The notes: generated from the sequence alone by a model not told the origin. DNA of 64,000 nt from Lunularia cruciata (GCA_948567375.1 OX419756.1:38640333-38704332), one strand, 5' to 3'. Shown: positions 1-13,110, counted from the stretch's first letter. A program made the numbers and translations.

Positions 1-1130
1 TTGCTTCACTCAGATTGGACTAGAGGTTTACAGTCTTCCTGTTGGGGATCACTATAGATTCACTATTCTATTTTGATAGTCTTCAGCTAGATTTACATAT
101 ATATTGAGATCAACCAAACAAAAAAAGGAAAACCATATTGGAAGGAGAAACATCTCTGGAGAGAAGAACAAAAAACATAGAAAAGTACTCATGAGCATCA
201 ATAGGTGCACAGAAATTAAGGTGGTTCATAGCCACTTGTTCCTACCTCCATGAGAACACAGATTTTGGATTTTACTCACTCTCAATACAGATTATAGAGA
301 TCTTTGGAAGCACTGCACCGACTTGCTCTTTTCCATGTCCAATCTGCTCTTGCGTTTATCTTGATCCGCCTTCCCCTTGGTTATCTCCTGCTACTCTGAT
401 TAAAACAGACCTCACATAAACAGCCTCATGCAAATCACAGTCGCCACAAAATTCCACTTAAATCTTTTTTAGGTGCACCTATGTTCAACTCGTGAATTGA
501 CCTCTCTCAATAGGTTGCAGGGTTTTCTTCTCTCCTGTAGCACTCCTTGATGGAGCAATAGTGTGAGCATATGTTGCATTCTCTCTTAGTCGACTCGTCC
601 ATTCATGAGGCCACTAGAGCATGTCTTTGCTCTTGCTCCGGCAAGGGTGCATGCTCTTGGATCCTAGCTCAACCCTGCATTAGGGCATTCAGACTAGCAC
701 AAGTTACTTTCTCTACAACGATGAGGTTTTGCTTAGGCTTGGCTGCTCCATCCATCCGCATCTTCATTACTCACTTGTGAGTGTGGTTCCACACTAGATG
801 CAGTAGTGGTCCATATGACATGGTGTCCTTTTGGAGGATGGAGGATAGAGGATAGCTACCTATGATGCTATTAGGGACATAGTGCTTTTTATGGCACAAG
901 AGAGTGGATACTTGGCTTGGAGTGGGTGTTTGTATGCTTTGCAACCGATATGTGTCAAGGCAGACTTATACTTGGTCTGAGATGATTAGGTGATAGTAGC
1001 GGTTGTCATGGTTATGGACCCTAAGCGGGATACAATTTGGGAAGGAGTGATTACCTATCCCCTTGGATGGGTGGCAAGTGCAGCAGCAGGTTGCACGGTC
1101 TCCAAATATAGGGGCATGCAGCAAGGTCAA

Positions 1131-1458
1131 CTCTTTGTTCCTCTAGCCTTGGAGTTAAATGGAGCAATGGACACCTCATTTGACATTTATCAGGGAGTGT
1201 GCAAGAGCTTATCATGTTGGGCGCTAAGGGTTACCACTCTCACTCTCATATTTTGTAGCATATTTTAGACAGTGTGTGTCCATTATGAGATCACCTCTTT
1301 GTTCCTCTAGCCTTGAAGTTATATGGAGGAATGGACTCCGCATTTGACATTTGCCAGGGAATGCACGAGAGCTTATCATGTTGGGTGCCAAGGAGTACCA
1401 CTCTCACTCTCATACTTTGTAGCATATTTTAGACAATGTGTGTCCATTGCTCTACAAA
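1131..1458 (+). repeat. 164-bp tandem duplication
   Basis: The block starting ctctttgttcctctagcctt at 1131 recurs at 1295, a period of 164 bases. Both copies run to the phrase 'agcatattttagac' and a few bases beyond. Substitutions between copies are scattered, so the duplication is not recent. No coding sense is apparent. Confidence 0.8.
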
Positions 1459-1539
1459 GGGTAGTGGTTGGTGCAATCCATAAGAGAGCAATCACATTAG
1501 GTGATGTTTCTTTGGAGCTCCAATTGTTTGTAGACCGTA

Positions 1540-1700
1540 CAACTTGTATAGCTTGGATATCTTAGGTGCAATAGGGCAAATTTCTTATATAGTCTCTATT
1601 GGGGCTTAGCCCCATTTTACCTTTTTTGTCTCTCCCTTGTACAACTTGATGGGGTCTTCTTGTCCTTCAATTTTTCTATGCAGTTGCCTATCTCTTCTTC
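1540..1700 (+). repeat. Dispersed repeat R1, copy 1
   Basis: A segment running from 'tagcttggatatct' through 'cttagccccattttacc' and 'tctctcccttgtac' to 'cttgatggggtctt' and 'gcagttgcct' matches 38990-39148 closely and 55830-55980 more weakly, all in the same orientation. It could be the 3' end of a LINE or part of an LTR; the sequence does not decide. Confidence 0.7.
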
Positions 1701-2350
1701 CTTGTCAAGGTGGAGTTCATTTGGATTGTGATCAAAGCGGGTGGAAGATCCCTTGAGACCGCAACAATATTCTCACGGTTTGGCCTTAACGTCCAACATC
1801 TACAGCTGCTTGGGGCCCATGCCATCTACTTAGTCAAAATGGAATCAAATAGAAACTATGTTGCAACTTAGAGGTTTTAAGGCACATATATAAATCAACT
1901 AGACTCTTGGGACTGTTAGTTGGAATTGCATGGTAGAAACGTGTCGAGACCACAAGAGATAAGCTTGTTTTTCTTTCTTTTCTGTCTTGAGAAAGTCCAC
2001 ATGCAAATTCAAGCAATGATTGTTAGTACTAAATATGAGTTAAGAATCTGTTTTCTTCTATTAGCCTACTTTTCTCATCTAGGAAACAAAAATCTTATGC
2101 ATTTCTTTTGTTCTGCAGATTTGTTAGGGAAAGAAGATTAGAAGTTGTAATCATATTTGCCGGCGAGAGAAATTCTCATAGACTATAGCTATTCAATGAA
2201 GTGCCATGTATAGATTGGTACTAGGTCAATGGGGCTCCATTGGAGCAAGATACTTCTATCAAAGTGAGATACCACCATTGGAGTGGTACACACCATCAGA
2301 GTGGGGTGACCATCGGAGTGAGATACCACTATCAAAGTGGGATAATCATT

Positions 2351-2934
2351 TGTAATACCATCAGCTAGAAAAATTATCTAAAGGTGGAAATTGGCTTGCT
2401 AATATCTTTAGGGATGTTATAAATGATGGTCTAAGTAGATCAAATAAAAGTGTCACCAAAAGAGTACTTGCACTTATAGGTCAAAGGCCAAAAACACCCT
2501 ACAAACTTTAGATTCAATTTTGGAGGCCCAAACAAATGAACTGGGCCTCAAAAAATAGTATAATCCTTCTCTTTAGAGCAAAAGGCATTACCTTCTCCCC
2601 CTTTTTTGTCTTTTTAAGAGCTTTCTAATAAAACCTCATCCATGCTATTTTGAGTTTCTTAGAGGAAGATTCTCCAAAGATTTCTTTTTGGTCAAACTTG
2701 TTTGATTAACCAAATAGGACAAGAATTGACATGTCACCAATCCATACATCTAATCTAAGGGTGGAGCTTGTTGAAATATCACTAATCCATGTATTTGATC
2801 CAAGGGTGTAACTCCCTTTGAGTGGAATTTCTTTGCTATATAATAAAGACAAGATGCTCCTTTGGGACATAAGAATATTGAAGAATGAAACATTTTGTTT
2901 CTCTTGGGATTTTTTCTGTCCTTGGAACGTTACA
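2351..2934 (+). repeat. 5' LTR of element A (584 bp)
   Basis: It begins TGTAATACCATC and ends ...GTTACA, the usual TG...CA form, and is directly followed by the primer site. It aligns with the reverse complement of the LTRs of E and C. It has one U3 sub-repeat, like E, whereas C and F have two. Confidence 0.85.
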
Positions 2935-2935
2935 A

Positions 2936-2947
2936 TGGTATCAAAGC
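2936..2947 (+). other. Primer binding site of element A
   Basis: TGGTATCAAAGC, one base after the LTR, differs at one position from the common plant primer site TGGTATCAGAGC, complementary to initiator tRNA-Met. It fixes the 5' end and the direction of the element. Confidence 0.85.
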
Positions 2948-3051
2948 AGGTGTTTTAATCCAAGTGAGTGGAGCATCCCTCTTAAAGGAACACATGCTAT
3001 TGAGATTGAGTAATTTTAAGGGAGAAAAAGTAGTGCAATTGATAGATTGGA

Positions 3052-3505
3052 TTGTTTGAGAGAGAAGATGTGATGAATGCTCTTAGAGTGCAATTTCTTG
3101 CACCTCATTTACCTTTTTTGAATCCATTCCACATCAAGATTATATATATCAAGCGTGAGCAAATGAGAGTATATCTTGTTTACCATTTTGGAGCAGAATT
3201 CATGGACAATAATAAATTTGCCAAACCCTATGATTCTACCTATGGTGATATATGATAGAGAGTGAGATTTGACAATTTAGATTTTGTTATGGTGCAATGG
3301 ATATGAATATAATGATCCTTTTTCCTTTCAACACTCAAGTAGAAATCAATTATGTGTTAGACCAAAAGTGATGTTTAGGGATTTCATAATCCATAATTTT
3401 GGTGAGGAATATTATCAACAATTGATAGACTTTGAGGTCCCAATGGTAGTCTCAATCATCCATGACTCCTTCTCAAGTGATCATATTAACTTTATATTGA
3501 AGTAG
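3052..3505 (+). mobile_element. Gag leader modules of element A
   Basis: Two open segments (3052-3255, 3284-3505) match the leader of element C at 17641-18070. The first has the motif YIKREQMRVYLVYHFG; the second has VMFRDFIIHNFG followed by a VPMVV strand. The two modules resemble each other, which suggests an old internal duplication within this gag leader. Confidence 0.7.
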
Positions 3506-6500
3506 GAAGTATTGATTGAACGTCTACCGAATGTACAAATCATGGAGTTATAGTTGCAAGATTGGATGCAAGGAATGCAAGGGATGTTGAAAAAGTTTTG
3601 GGAGATCAAATTGAGAATAGAGATATTACAAAGTCAAGTATGTGTCTTCATGAACAATCATGTACTATATGAAGGAGACTCATCCCAAAACCCAATAACA
3701 ATAGCCAAAATACCAAGAGAATCACTCATGCTGATGACATCAACCTTGATCAACAATGAATCCACATAATTACTACTAATGAAGAAGACATGCAACATTG
3801 AGCTTTACAAGGGACAATGTTCCATGGGAGTAGTGGAAAAATTGATCTCAAGAATGAATTGATACTTTGAATTATTTACAATTGAGATCACCAATCATTT
3901 TTTTTGCATGTTTCCATGTGGTACTTGATTGATAAAGCACTCACATTGTACATTTCTTGGGAATGATTAGTGTTGATGGAAAGAAGAAAGATCACTCTAC
4001 CAACAATGCAGAAAGATTACTAAAGAATTTCCAATCAATGGATTTTGTGTAGATGGCTTGAACCTAACTATGGGAGTTGAAGTACATACAAGAATATACA
4101 AAAGGATTTCTTGATCTGCAGTGTGATAACCAATATGAACCCAATAAAAGCCCTTGATAATTTCAAATAGGAGTTTAAAGAGTGAATTTGCCAAGTGATG
4201 ATGATACAAAATTCTTGCACAATTTTGAAGTCATTGCGTGTGCTTAGAATAGCAAGAGCACTTGAAAGAGGTGAAGAAGTAGTCCCAATATAACAATATC
4301 AAGTTGAAACATTGCATTTTGTTGGATCAATTCCTATGAAATTGTGCAATATTTATTTTGGTGACCAAGGAGCACAATTGCTCTCAAGAGAATAGGGACG
4401 GGTCAAAGAAAGGAGAGATAGAGTCCCACAAGGAGAAGGGTCTCAAGAATAACAAGAACATTGTAACAATTCCAATCCAATTGGGCATATAGCCATCAAC
4501 TATCATGCTTACTTTCCTAGGGGCACTTGGCTTCCATACAAGCAACCTTTGAATAACTTGGAGAGACAAATCAAAGAGGAGGATGCTAAAATCACATCAA
4601 GAAACAAAGATCACTAATAAATGTACTTTGCGGCCTTACTAGACCAATAGAGAGGAGTAAAAGCTAAAGGAGGAAGAGGATGAGTGCGTAAAGATTGAAG
4701 AAGACAAATGCACAATTGATTATTGTAAATGGAATCCTAGAAAGCAATTAGGTGACCATATTGAGAGACCTTAGAGAAAAAAATAATTTCTTGTCTTGCT
4801 TGTTGCAATAAGGTTGGGGATGGAGCTAGAGAAGGATGAGAATGAAGAAGTAGAGTTACCTGATGGTTAAAAATAGAGGATGAGTCATCATCTAGAACGG
4901 TAACACTCTTTATAAGAGAGTATTAAGAAGAAATCAAGTAGGAAGTGATGTGGTTAGCTCATTATGATGTGATCTTAAGCATGCCATAGATGGAGCACTA
5001 TAACCCCATGGTAGATTGGAGAAATAAAATAATGAGAACTAGCCAATGGAAGATAATTGGAGATATTGAAAGATTGCATAGTGCAAGAATTGCCTCTCTA
5101 TATCATGGGGACAACAACTATTGTTAAGATGGATAGATGTTTTATGGGTCTAATAAAAAAAATTCCACAATGCACAACTCGGTGGAGAAATTTCTAAGAA
5201 TTTGAAAGATGTGGTCAAAAAGTTTCAAAATGTCTTTCTTGATGATTTACCCTCATGGTTACCACCAAAAACAACAATAGATCATAAAATTGAGATACTT
5301 CTTGGGAAGACACTTCCTTGTAAGGCCTAATATCAATTATCACCTCATGATTTGGAAGAGTGCAAGGCTCAAATCAAGGATATGTTGCATAAAGTGTTTA
5401 TCCAACTCATTGTATCACCATATAGGCTCCAATCTTCTTTGTGAAGAAGAAAGATGGTACAATGAAAATGTGCATTGACTATTGAGGCCTAAGTCAACAA
5501 ATGGTGAAAAAAAATATCCATTACCTTGCATAGATGACATGTTTGATCAACTCAATGAGGTAAAACACTTCACCAAACTTGATTTGTGGAACAATTAGAA
5601 CCAAATCAGGGTTGTAGAGGAAGATGTACACAAAATTACCTTTTGAACAAGCTATGGTCACTTTGAGTACCTAGTGATACCGTTTGGCCTCACCAATATA
5701 CCAACCACTTTCATGAGTTTGATGAATGACATATTTTGTCTATACTTGGATAAGTTTGTTATCATTTTCCTTGATGACATCTTAGTCTATAGTAGGACAA
5801 TGAAGGAGTACAAGCAATGTGTGCCAAAAGTCCTCCAGATTTTGTGACAGAACCAATTGTATGCCAAAGTCTCAAAGTGTGATTTTTGCAAGCCTCAAGT
5901 AGATAACTTGGGGCATAGAGTAAGTGCAAAAGGTATCTAAGTTTTAAAAAATAAAATAAATATCATTAAAAAATGGAGTGCTTTAGAAGATCAAACTCAA
6001 CTCAAGAGTTTCTTGGGATTGAGTGGGTTCTATTGCAATTTTTCAAAGACTTCTCCAAGGTCACACAACCTCTAATGGCACTACTTAGTAAGGGAAAGAA
6101 GTGGATGTGGGGAATCACATAGCAATTGGCCTTTCAAGAATTGAAAGATGCATTATTACATACACTAATCTTGAAATAGTATGACCCAACATGTCCAATC
6201 AAGTTAGCTATAGATGCATCAAGTGTTGCAATAGGACCAATCCTACAATAGAAATAGAGTGACAAATGACACCCAATCGCGTATTTCTCTCAAAATTTGT
6301 TATAAATAGTGCACAATTTTCACACCATCAAACACGAAGAGTTGTTTATTATCCTTGCGATTAAGGATTAGAAGCACTATATTGGCAAGAAGGTATTTGT
6401 AATGGAGATAGACCACCACTAGTCTACCTCAAGACACAAAAATATCTATCCCATCAATAGATTTGTTTAGTAGAGTGGAGAAAAATTTTCAACATGACAA

Positions 6501-7096
6501 TCACATTTTTGGAAGGCAAGAAGCAACTTGCAAATGCTTTCAAATGTCTATGGTAAACAATTTGGTTGTAGGGTTTAAGATGAACCCAAAATTTGGGCCA
6601 AGGATTCTTACTATTACAAAGACTAACCAAAGATTGTAGGAGCTCAATCATCCAAAGGCATAACTAGTACCCAAGGACTCATCTTTCATTATGGAAAGTT
6701 ATGGACCCCAAATTCTCCAAACCTAAGAACCACCATCCTAGCAAAATTTCATGATTTTTTCCATTACAAGTCATGTTGGAGTGGACAAGACCTTAGATGC
6801 AATCAAATGCCATTACTATTGGTCCAAGATGAGCAAAAATGTGATCAAGTATGTTCAAAGTTGCCTACTCTATCAGCAAAATAAAGCCTTTAATTAGGCA
6901 CCCATATGACTTCTTCAATCCCTCCCTACTTCTATACAATGTTGGGAGCAAGTCAACATGGATTTGGTTTATGAATTGCCCAAGACCACCTTAGATTTTG
7001 ACTCCATTGTAGTCTTTGTAGACCAACTCAACAAAATGATTCATCTGTGTCCTATGACCCAAGGATGTGATTGCTTCATAATTATCTCAATTGTAT

Positions 7097-7670
7097 TGTA
7101 ACATCTATTTATACATGTATGTGCTATTGTAATATTTAGTTTGGTATTATAAGTAATTGAAAGATTTATTTATATAGAGATAAATAGTGGTTCCACATTA
7201 GTTATAATTAGCTAAAGTTAGTCAATGCTAAGATAGAGTGGACCTTACTTTACAAGAAGTGGAAAAGATGAGCACCACTATTTTAGATTTCAATGTATTG
7301 ACTTGGTATTATTCTTGAGTGTTTGGCTTTGAGGAAAGAGTTGAGAACTCTTGGACCCACAAGTCTTTTTGTTTTGGATTCTTTTATAGTCTAAAGAAAG
7401 CCCATGTGAAGGAATCCTTGATTTAGTGGTTGGGTCAAGATAAGACCACATGCTTAGGAGAATATTTGGATGAGTATGGATATTCCTTTAGCTTTTTGAC
7501 TTTATTTGACTTTTAGCCTAGTAACTTGAGTTACTCTAGTAATTAGTAATGTGACTATTTCACAAGTAGATAAAATAAGTGTGAGGATATACTCATCATC
7601 CTTTCATTTGCAACTATCTCTCTCTCATTGAGTTCTCTACTGAGCAAAATCTTGAGTCTTAGAGTGTTAG
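7097..7670 (+). repeat. 5' LTR of element D, part before insertion B
   Basis: It begins TGTAACATC inside the integrase of element A and aligns with 32465-32809 over its first 345 bases. The remainder to 7670 has no partner in the window. Insertion B follows at 7671. The LTR probably resumes at 19338 and may end near 19382, where a degenerate primer-like TGGTAT follows; that end is uncertain. Confidence 0.75.
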
Positions 7671-7774
7671 TGTAAAAGATCAAGATCAAGGAGAGAAATA
7701 GGAGAATGAAAGATCACATTGAGACACTTGAATGTGGGTAAACTCCAAATGCCTACCATGAGTTTTGGCTCTTG

Positions 7775-7782
7775 TATTTATA
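7775..7782 (-). promoter_or_regulatory. TATA box of element B 3' LTR
   Basis: TATAAATA on the minus strand within CCTATAAATACAAG, downstream of the heat-shock-type motifs, as expected for an LTR promoter. Confidence 0.6.
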
Positions 7783-7987
7783 GGGATACTACAAGGCTCT
7801 TGAGAAGCTTCTCAAGAAGCTTCCTTCAGCCGCTTTCTTGGAGTGCAAGCCAAGTTAATTGGGAAGCTTCTCAAGAAGCTTCCATCGAGAAGCCGCTTAC
7901 TTGGCATGCAAGCTAAGCTAGTTGGAAGCTTCTCGATGCTACCTACTTGAGGTGCAAGCTAAGCTAGTTGAGAAGCTTCCTAGATAA

Positions 7988-8000
7988 TTCTAGAATATTC
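7988..8000. promoter_or_regulatory. Perfect heat-shock element in 3' LTR of B
   Basis: TTCTAGAATATTC fits the three-unit heat-shock-factor site TTCnnGAAnnTTC exactly. It lies in U3, upstream of the minus-strand TATA box at 7782-7775, with GAAGCTTC dyads at 7804, 7816, 7863, 7875, 7925 and 7972 nearby. Heat induction is inferred, not shown. Confidence 0.65.
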
Positions 8001-8004
8001 TAGG

Positions 8005-8217
8005 CTAATTTGTCTTATTTACTATTTTGTTAGCCCTATTAACTTCATCAATAAACTCCATATTCTTACATATTCCTCCACCGCTAGATGGTGACGTCCT
8101 TGTTCTTAGTGAAGCTTCAAACTCTTGGATGGATAGTTGTGCATTCAGGACATGAGGAAGAGGTTCCCATGTGGCATCATGAAAGGGATACCCTTTCCAA
8201 AGGACCTTGTACTCCAT
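8005..8217 (-). mobile_element. Chromodomain end of element B
   Basis: The open segment reads YKVLWKGYPFHDATWEP, matching the chromodomain core YLVKWKGY...TWEP that ends chromovirus integrases. The frame runs past the purine tract into the LTR before stopping. Chromodomains of this kind are thought to steer integration to particular chromatin. Confidence 0.8.
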
Positions 8218-11200
8218 ATGTTGTTGACGGCTTCATTGAATGTGACGACGTGCAAGGATATGATCAACTTTGTACTCCTCATGATCATTGATAGAGATAA
8301 GAGGAGGAGGAGGTTGGACTCAAGAGGAAAAAGAAGAGGGGTTAGGAATAAAGGGTTTCAACTTGGAAACATGAAAGACAAGATGGATGTGCATATGACA
8401 AGGTGAGGCAAGTTGATAAACAACAAGAAAGACAATTTGGGTGACATCAAAGGGTCCTATCCAATTAAGGGAAAGTTTACAAACTTGGGTATCAAGAAGG
8501 AGAGGGAGGTTATTGGATGATAGCATGACCTTATCACCAACTTGAAAGTTGAGATCATGACAATGGTGATCTGCATATTGTTTTGCCAATTTTGAGGAAC
8601 AAGGAGATGAGATTTAGCTTATTGGAAGGATTGGAAGATGGTGGTCAAGAAGGTGGAAGTATGAGAGGCATGAGATGGAGGAGGAGAAAGAAGGGAATCT
8701 AAAAACAAGTGGGTCTTAGCTAAAATTGAGAAAGAAAGTAGAGAATCTAATGCTTGCTTGTTTAGAATTATTGTATGCAAACTCCGTAGCTGCAAGACAT
8801 TCATCCCAATTGGTATGGTGAATCTTGAGAAAGGCACAAAGCATATCTTCCAAGGTGCAATTTGCAAGTTCAGTTTGTCCATTAGTTTGAGGATGATAAG
8901 CCGTTGACAAAGCAAGCTTGGTGCCAAGTATCTGGAAGAGTACGAGAAAAATTTCTGATGAAGCAAGGATCATGATTGAAGATGAGTACATACGATATCC
9001 CATGATGCTTGAATACATTGTTAAAGTAGATTTGCACCAAGGTTGGAGCATCCACAATATCAACCGTTAGTGCCAAATAGATTTGCTTAGTAAGCTAATC
9101 CACAAACACCACAATTGTTGTGTGACCTTGCTTTGTCTTTGGGCAAGGAGGTAATGAGATCTTAGCTCACATGTTCCCAACAAGTAGATAGAATGGGGAG
9201 TGGTTGAAGGCGTCCACTCGGTTTCAGGTTACTGGCCTTGTTGCATTGGCAACTCTTACATGATGAAACAAACTCCTAAACATTTTGTGCCATGTTGGGC
9301 TACTAGCATTGGCATTGGAGGGTACTCAAGGTCTTGTCCACACCCATGTGACCAACAATTGGTAAATCATGGGCTTCTTGAAGGTGCACAAGTTGGAGAT
9401 CACCTTTGGTTGGAGCATAGATCCAATCCTCATGGAATAGAGAGCCTTCCTTGAAGGAGAAGGTGTTGTATTCCTTGTTGCATACTATCAAACAACCATA
9501 TACCATTTGGAAGAAGGAATCTTGTTGTAGAGGTGACCAAAACTCATTTTGGACCTTGGAGTCAATTGACACCGTCGTAATTGCCGTCGTGATGAGAGGA
9601 AAAGACTTCAAATCAGGTCATCGTGATAGAGCACCAAGGATGACATGGAACCGACCTGATTTGTACTCAAGTTTGATGTCAAACAATTGGATTTGCTTCT
9701 CCCATCAATGATGTTGACTCTTCATGTATTCCAAGTGTAAGGTATGCAACAATGGTTTGTGATCAGTTTGCATGATCACTTGTTTCCCCAAGAGATAATG
9801 CTTCCATACCTTGGTGGTATATACCATTGCAAGTTGTTCCCGATCTTGAGTAGAGTAATTTCTTTCAGTTGTGTTTAATCAGTGAGACACAAAGGCAATG
9901 GGATGTAGTCCATTTGGGAAGTCTTGTTGCAACAGGGCTCCAATTGCAAAGTTAGAAGCATCAAAATCAACCACACAAGGTAGTTGAGGATCATATGGTT
10001 GAAGAATGGGTCTTGAAGACACCATATGTTTCAACTTTTGGAATGCTTCTTTGTGCTTGGTTGTCCATTGGAAGATCAAGTTCTTCTCTAAGAGGTCAAT
10101 CAATGGTGCAATCACATGAGCATAATAGTAAATGAACCGTCAATAAAACACGTGAGTATTATGTCATATGAAGTCTTTCTCCAACAATATTGTAAGCATT
10201 GTTTGCAACTCCTCCAACTCCTTTGGTGAGAGTTGATAGATTGGTCTACTCATTGGAGTACTCCCTGGCAATAAATCAATCTTGAAGGGCATACCATGAT
10301 CAGAGGATAATCCCTTCGGCAGATCATGTGGAAACACGTCTACAAACTCTTAAACTATTTGATCAATTATTGCTTGATCTTGGCCCTCCTTTAGATTTTC
10401 CTTGTGCAATTGGCTTGATTTACACCACGGGAACAAACTTATCTTCCTCCAAAGCTTGCTTTATGGTTGCTTCACTAACAAAATTCCCATCTAGGGACTC
10501 ATCTCTCTTCAAAGCTTGCTCCCTTGTTGGTTTCTTGGCAAACTTCACATCTTGGGACACATCTCTCTTCAAGGCTTGTGCTATGGCTACCTTCTCGACA
10601 AACTTCTCATCTTGGGATTGATTATTCTTAGGTGTCTTACTAAGAGGTACCAGACAATCTAATCAGAAATTCCTACCTTGGTGTTGCACTTGAATTTGCT
10701 ATCGGGTCCAATAAAATTGAACCTTATGACGTTCAAGCCAAGGTAGTCCTAGAATGAAATTTTAGTGTAGAGGTGCCACTACAAACCTCATATACTCCAA
10801 ATACTCCTTCCCAATCTTGAAGGTAATGAGATGCGGGATACGGAATGTAAAACCCTTTCTACCATCCGTCATCATCAATCTATTTCCGATTATTGGCTTG
10901 ATATGAATACCCAATTCCTTTGTTACTTGCATAGATATACAATTCTTTGAACTTCCAGAATTAACCAAAATCCTACAACCCCAATTAGATATTGCACCTT
11001 GCAAAGTGAAGCAAACTTGCATAGGTTGAGCCTTCAATCCCATTGGAACTAATCAAGCTCCTAGTAGGTAACTCAAAATCTCCTCTTGGGATTCCTTGTT
11101 CCTTGATCATTCCACTTTACAAATCCCATTTGGAACTTGTTGAGGTTGCTCATTCCTAAGTGTACATTTAGCAATGCTATGTCCAACTTGGTGACAATAA

Positions 11201-12312
11201 AACAATCACCATTTTGCCATAATCTTTCTCTATTTGTTGTACCAAGGGGTATCTATTGGATAATTTCAATCTCCATTAGTGCTGATTCCTCCACCCATGT
11301 GTAGGTCAAGGTCAAGACCAAGTTGTGCAACCAAGGAATCAAAGCGCTTAGCCAATTGCATGGCTTCTTCCACATTCTGTGGTTCCCGCATGGTCACATC
11401 CAATTTGGTTTGTGACTTCAAGCTCCTCACAAATAGATCCAAAACTTCACCTTCTTGTATATCAAGAATCTGCATGATGAAGTTCTGAAATTACATGATG
11501 TAGCTCCTTACCGAGCCAATTTGCTTCAACTCTGCCAATTTATCTCTTGTGGCTCGGGTGACATTTATAGTTTGAAATTGACCAAGTATTGCATCCTTGA
11601 ATTGCGCATGTCAAGATTGGTGCAACAATCTATCGTTCAGCTCGCTTCACTCGGAATCACCACCAAAGTTTTGTCACACCATCCAATTGGCTAGAAGCCA
11701 AGAGAATCTATTTCTGTTCATCTTGAAGATTGGTAGTTTCAAAGTAATGTTTGTAATCAAACACAAAATTCTCCATTGTGCTCGGAAGATTCTTGCCTTC
11801 AAACACCTTGGATTTTGGAAATTGAGTTTGATCTTCTTTGTTTTGAATTGGTGCTCTCTCTATGTATTCTTATTGTTGTTGGTCTTGTTCATCCAACAAT
11901 TGAGTAAGGTGCTTGATTTATTACTACATAGCAATACAAACATCTAGTATTATTGCCATGGCTACAACTCTATCATACTACTCCTAATTTATCTAATTTA
12001 ATGACACATAGATGCAACACATCCATTGTTCTCCATAAGTTACAATTGGAAGTATCAAGGGTTCCTTAGACAAGGTGATCATCCTTGTCTAATCCTTTAT
12101 CTAATTTAATGACACATAAGTGTAGCACGTCCACCGTTCTCCAGAAGTTACAATTGGAAGTATCAAGGGTTCCTTAGACAAGGTAGAAAATCCTGCCCAA
12201 AGTACGAGGTGATGAATTGTATGAAATGATGTTTAGGTAGTACTTGGACATAAAAATTCCAATGGTTTGGTAGAAGTGGATTTAGTGGTCCATAAATTCT
12301 ATCCATCCCATT

Positions 12313-12327
12313 CTTGCTCTAATACCG
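12313..12327 (-). other. Primer binding site of element B
   Basis: On the minus strand, GGTATTAGAGCAAG lies one base inside the 5' LTR and matches the initiator tRNA-Met primer type. It confirms minus-strand orientation. Confidence 0.75.
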
Positions 12328-12328
12328 A

Positions 12329-12372
12329 TGTAAAAGACCAAGACCAAGGAGAGATATAAGAGAATGGAAGAT
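12329..12372 (-). repeat. 5' LTR of element B, distal fragment
   Basis: These 44 bases match the outermost end of the 7671 LTR and stop exactly at the insertion point of element C. The rest of this LTR is at 18954-19332. AAGAT at 12368-12372 is repeated at 18949-18953. Confidence 0.9.
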
Positions 12373-13110
12373 TGTTATACTCCGAGGACAAGAGAAGAGA
12401 GAAAATACAGATTACACACTCAACATCCGGTGCCCCAAAGGAGCACCTTCTCTTTATTATATAGACAAAGAGGATCTCCTCCAAGGAAGCTACACCATAG
12501 GATTAGGCACACAGATAGGTGACATGTCATCAAGCTCCACCCTTGGATTACTTACTTGGATGGGTGACTTGTCGGTCTAGGTCCTATCTGGTTGGTCAAA
12601 CAAGCTTTGATTGGAGGGAATCTTTTAGGGAATCTCCTTGTAGGAGTCTCAGAATCACATGAGTAAGGTACCATTGGAAAGCTCTCGACAAGACAAACCA
12701 AGGGGGAGGGAAGACCAACCATTCATTTGTTGGACGGTGCAATTTGCACATTTTCAAGGCCTAATTCATCCGTTTAGGCCTCCAAAATTGCCTTCAAAGA
12801 TTTCAAGCATATTTTGGTTCCTACTCTTTTAGTAGAAGTCCCCTTTTGGTGATATCTGTTTCTGATCTGTTTGGTCCATCATGTGTAACATCCTTCTAGA
12901 TGTTAACAAACCAATTCTCACCTTTAAATAATATGTCTAACTATTGGTTCTAAGGTTCTAAAGTCTATTTTGGTTTTTGCTCTATTAGTAGAAGTACTCT
13001 TTTGGTGATACTTTTATCTGATCTATTTTGACCATCATGTATAACATCATTCTAGATGTTACCAAACCAAATTTCACATCTAGATCATATGGCTAGCTTG
13101 TGGTATTACA
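12373..13110 (-). repeat. 3' LTR of element C (738 bp)
   Basis: It starts TGTTATACTCC and ends GTGGTATTACA on the plus strand. It contains a U3 sub-repeat twice (near 12802 and 12956, period about 155). Confidence 0.92.

Larger units (their letters stand above)
1..2350. other. Region without a recognised gene
   Basis: I see no recognisable protein domain here. Open frames of 60-92 codons occur on both strands but carry no family motif. The stretch holds a 164-bp tandem duplication (1131-1458), one copy of dispersed repeat R1 (about 1540-1700), and a run of short degenerate repeats built on 'atcagagtgg/atcaaagtgg' at about 2250-2345, directly before the LTR of element A. It is probably old repeat DNA. 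Confidence 0.5.
2351..7096 (+). mobile_element. Element A: Ty3/gypsy fossil, same family as C and E
   Basis: A plus-strand LTR retrotransposon. The 5' LTR is 2351-2934, followed by a tRNA-Met-type primer site at 2936. Leader modules lie at 3052-3505, gag-like sequence to about 4.8 kb, protease and reverse transcriptase traces at about 5.0-5.9 kb, RNase H at about 6.0-6.5 kb and integrase at about 6.7-7.09 kb. Its coding sequence is recognisably homologous to elements C and E. It is broken by many changes (well over ten) and is cut off inside integrase by element D at 7097. No 3' LTR was found in the window. It must be older than D. Confidence 0.85.
7671..8070 (-). repeat. 3' LTR of element B (400 bp)
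   Basis: On the plus strand it starts TGTAAAAGATC and ends ...TATTCTTACA. It holds six GAAGCTTC dyads, a perfect heat-shock element and a TATA box on the minus strand. Just outside lies a purine-rich tract (8071-8085) on the minus strand that would prime second-strand synthesis. Confidence 0.9.
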
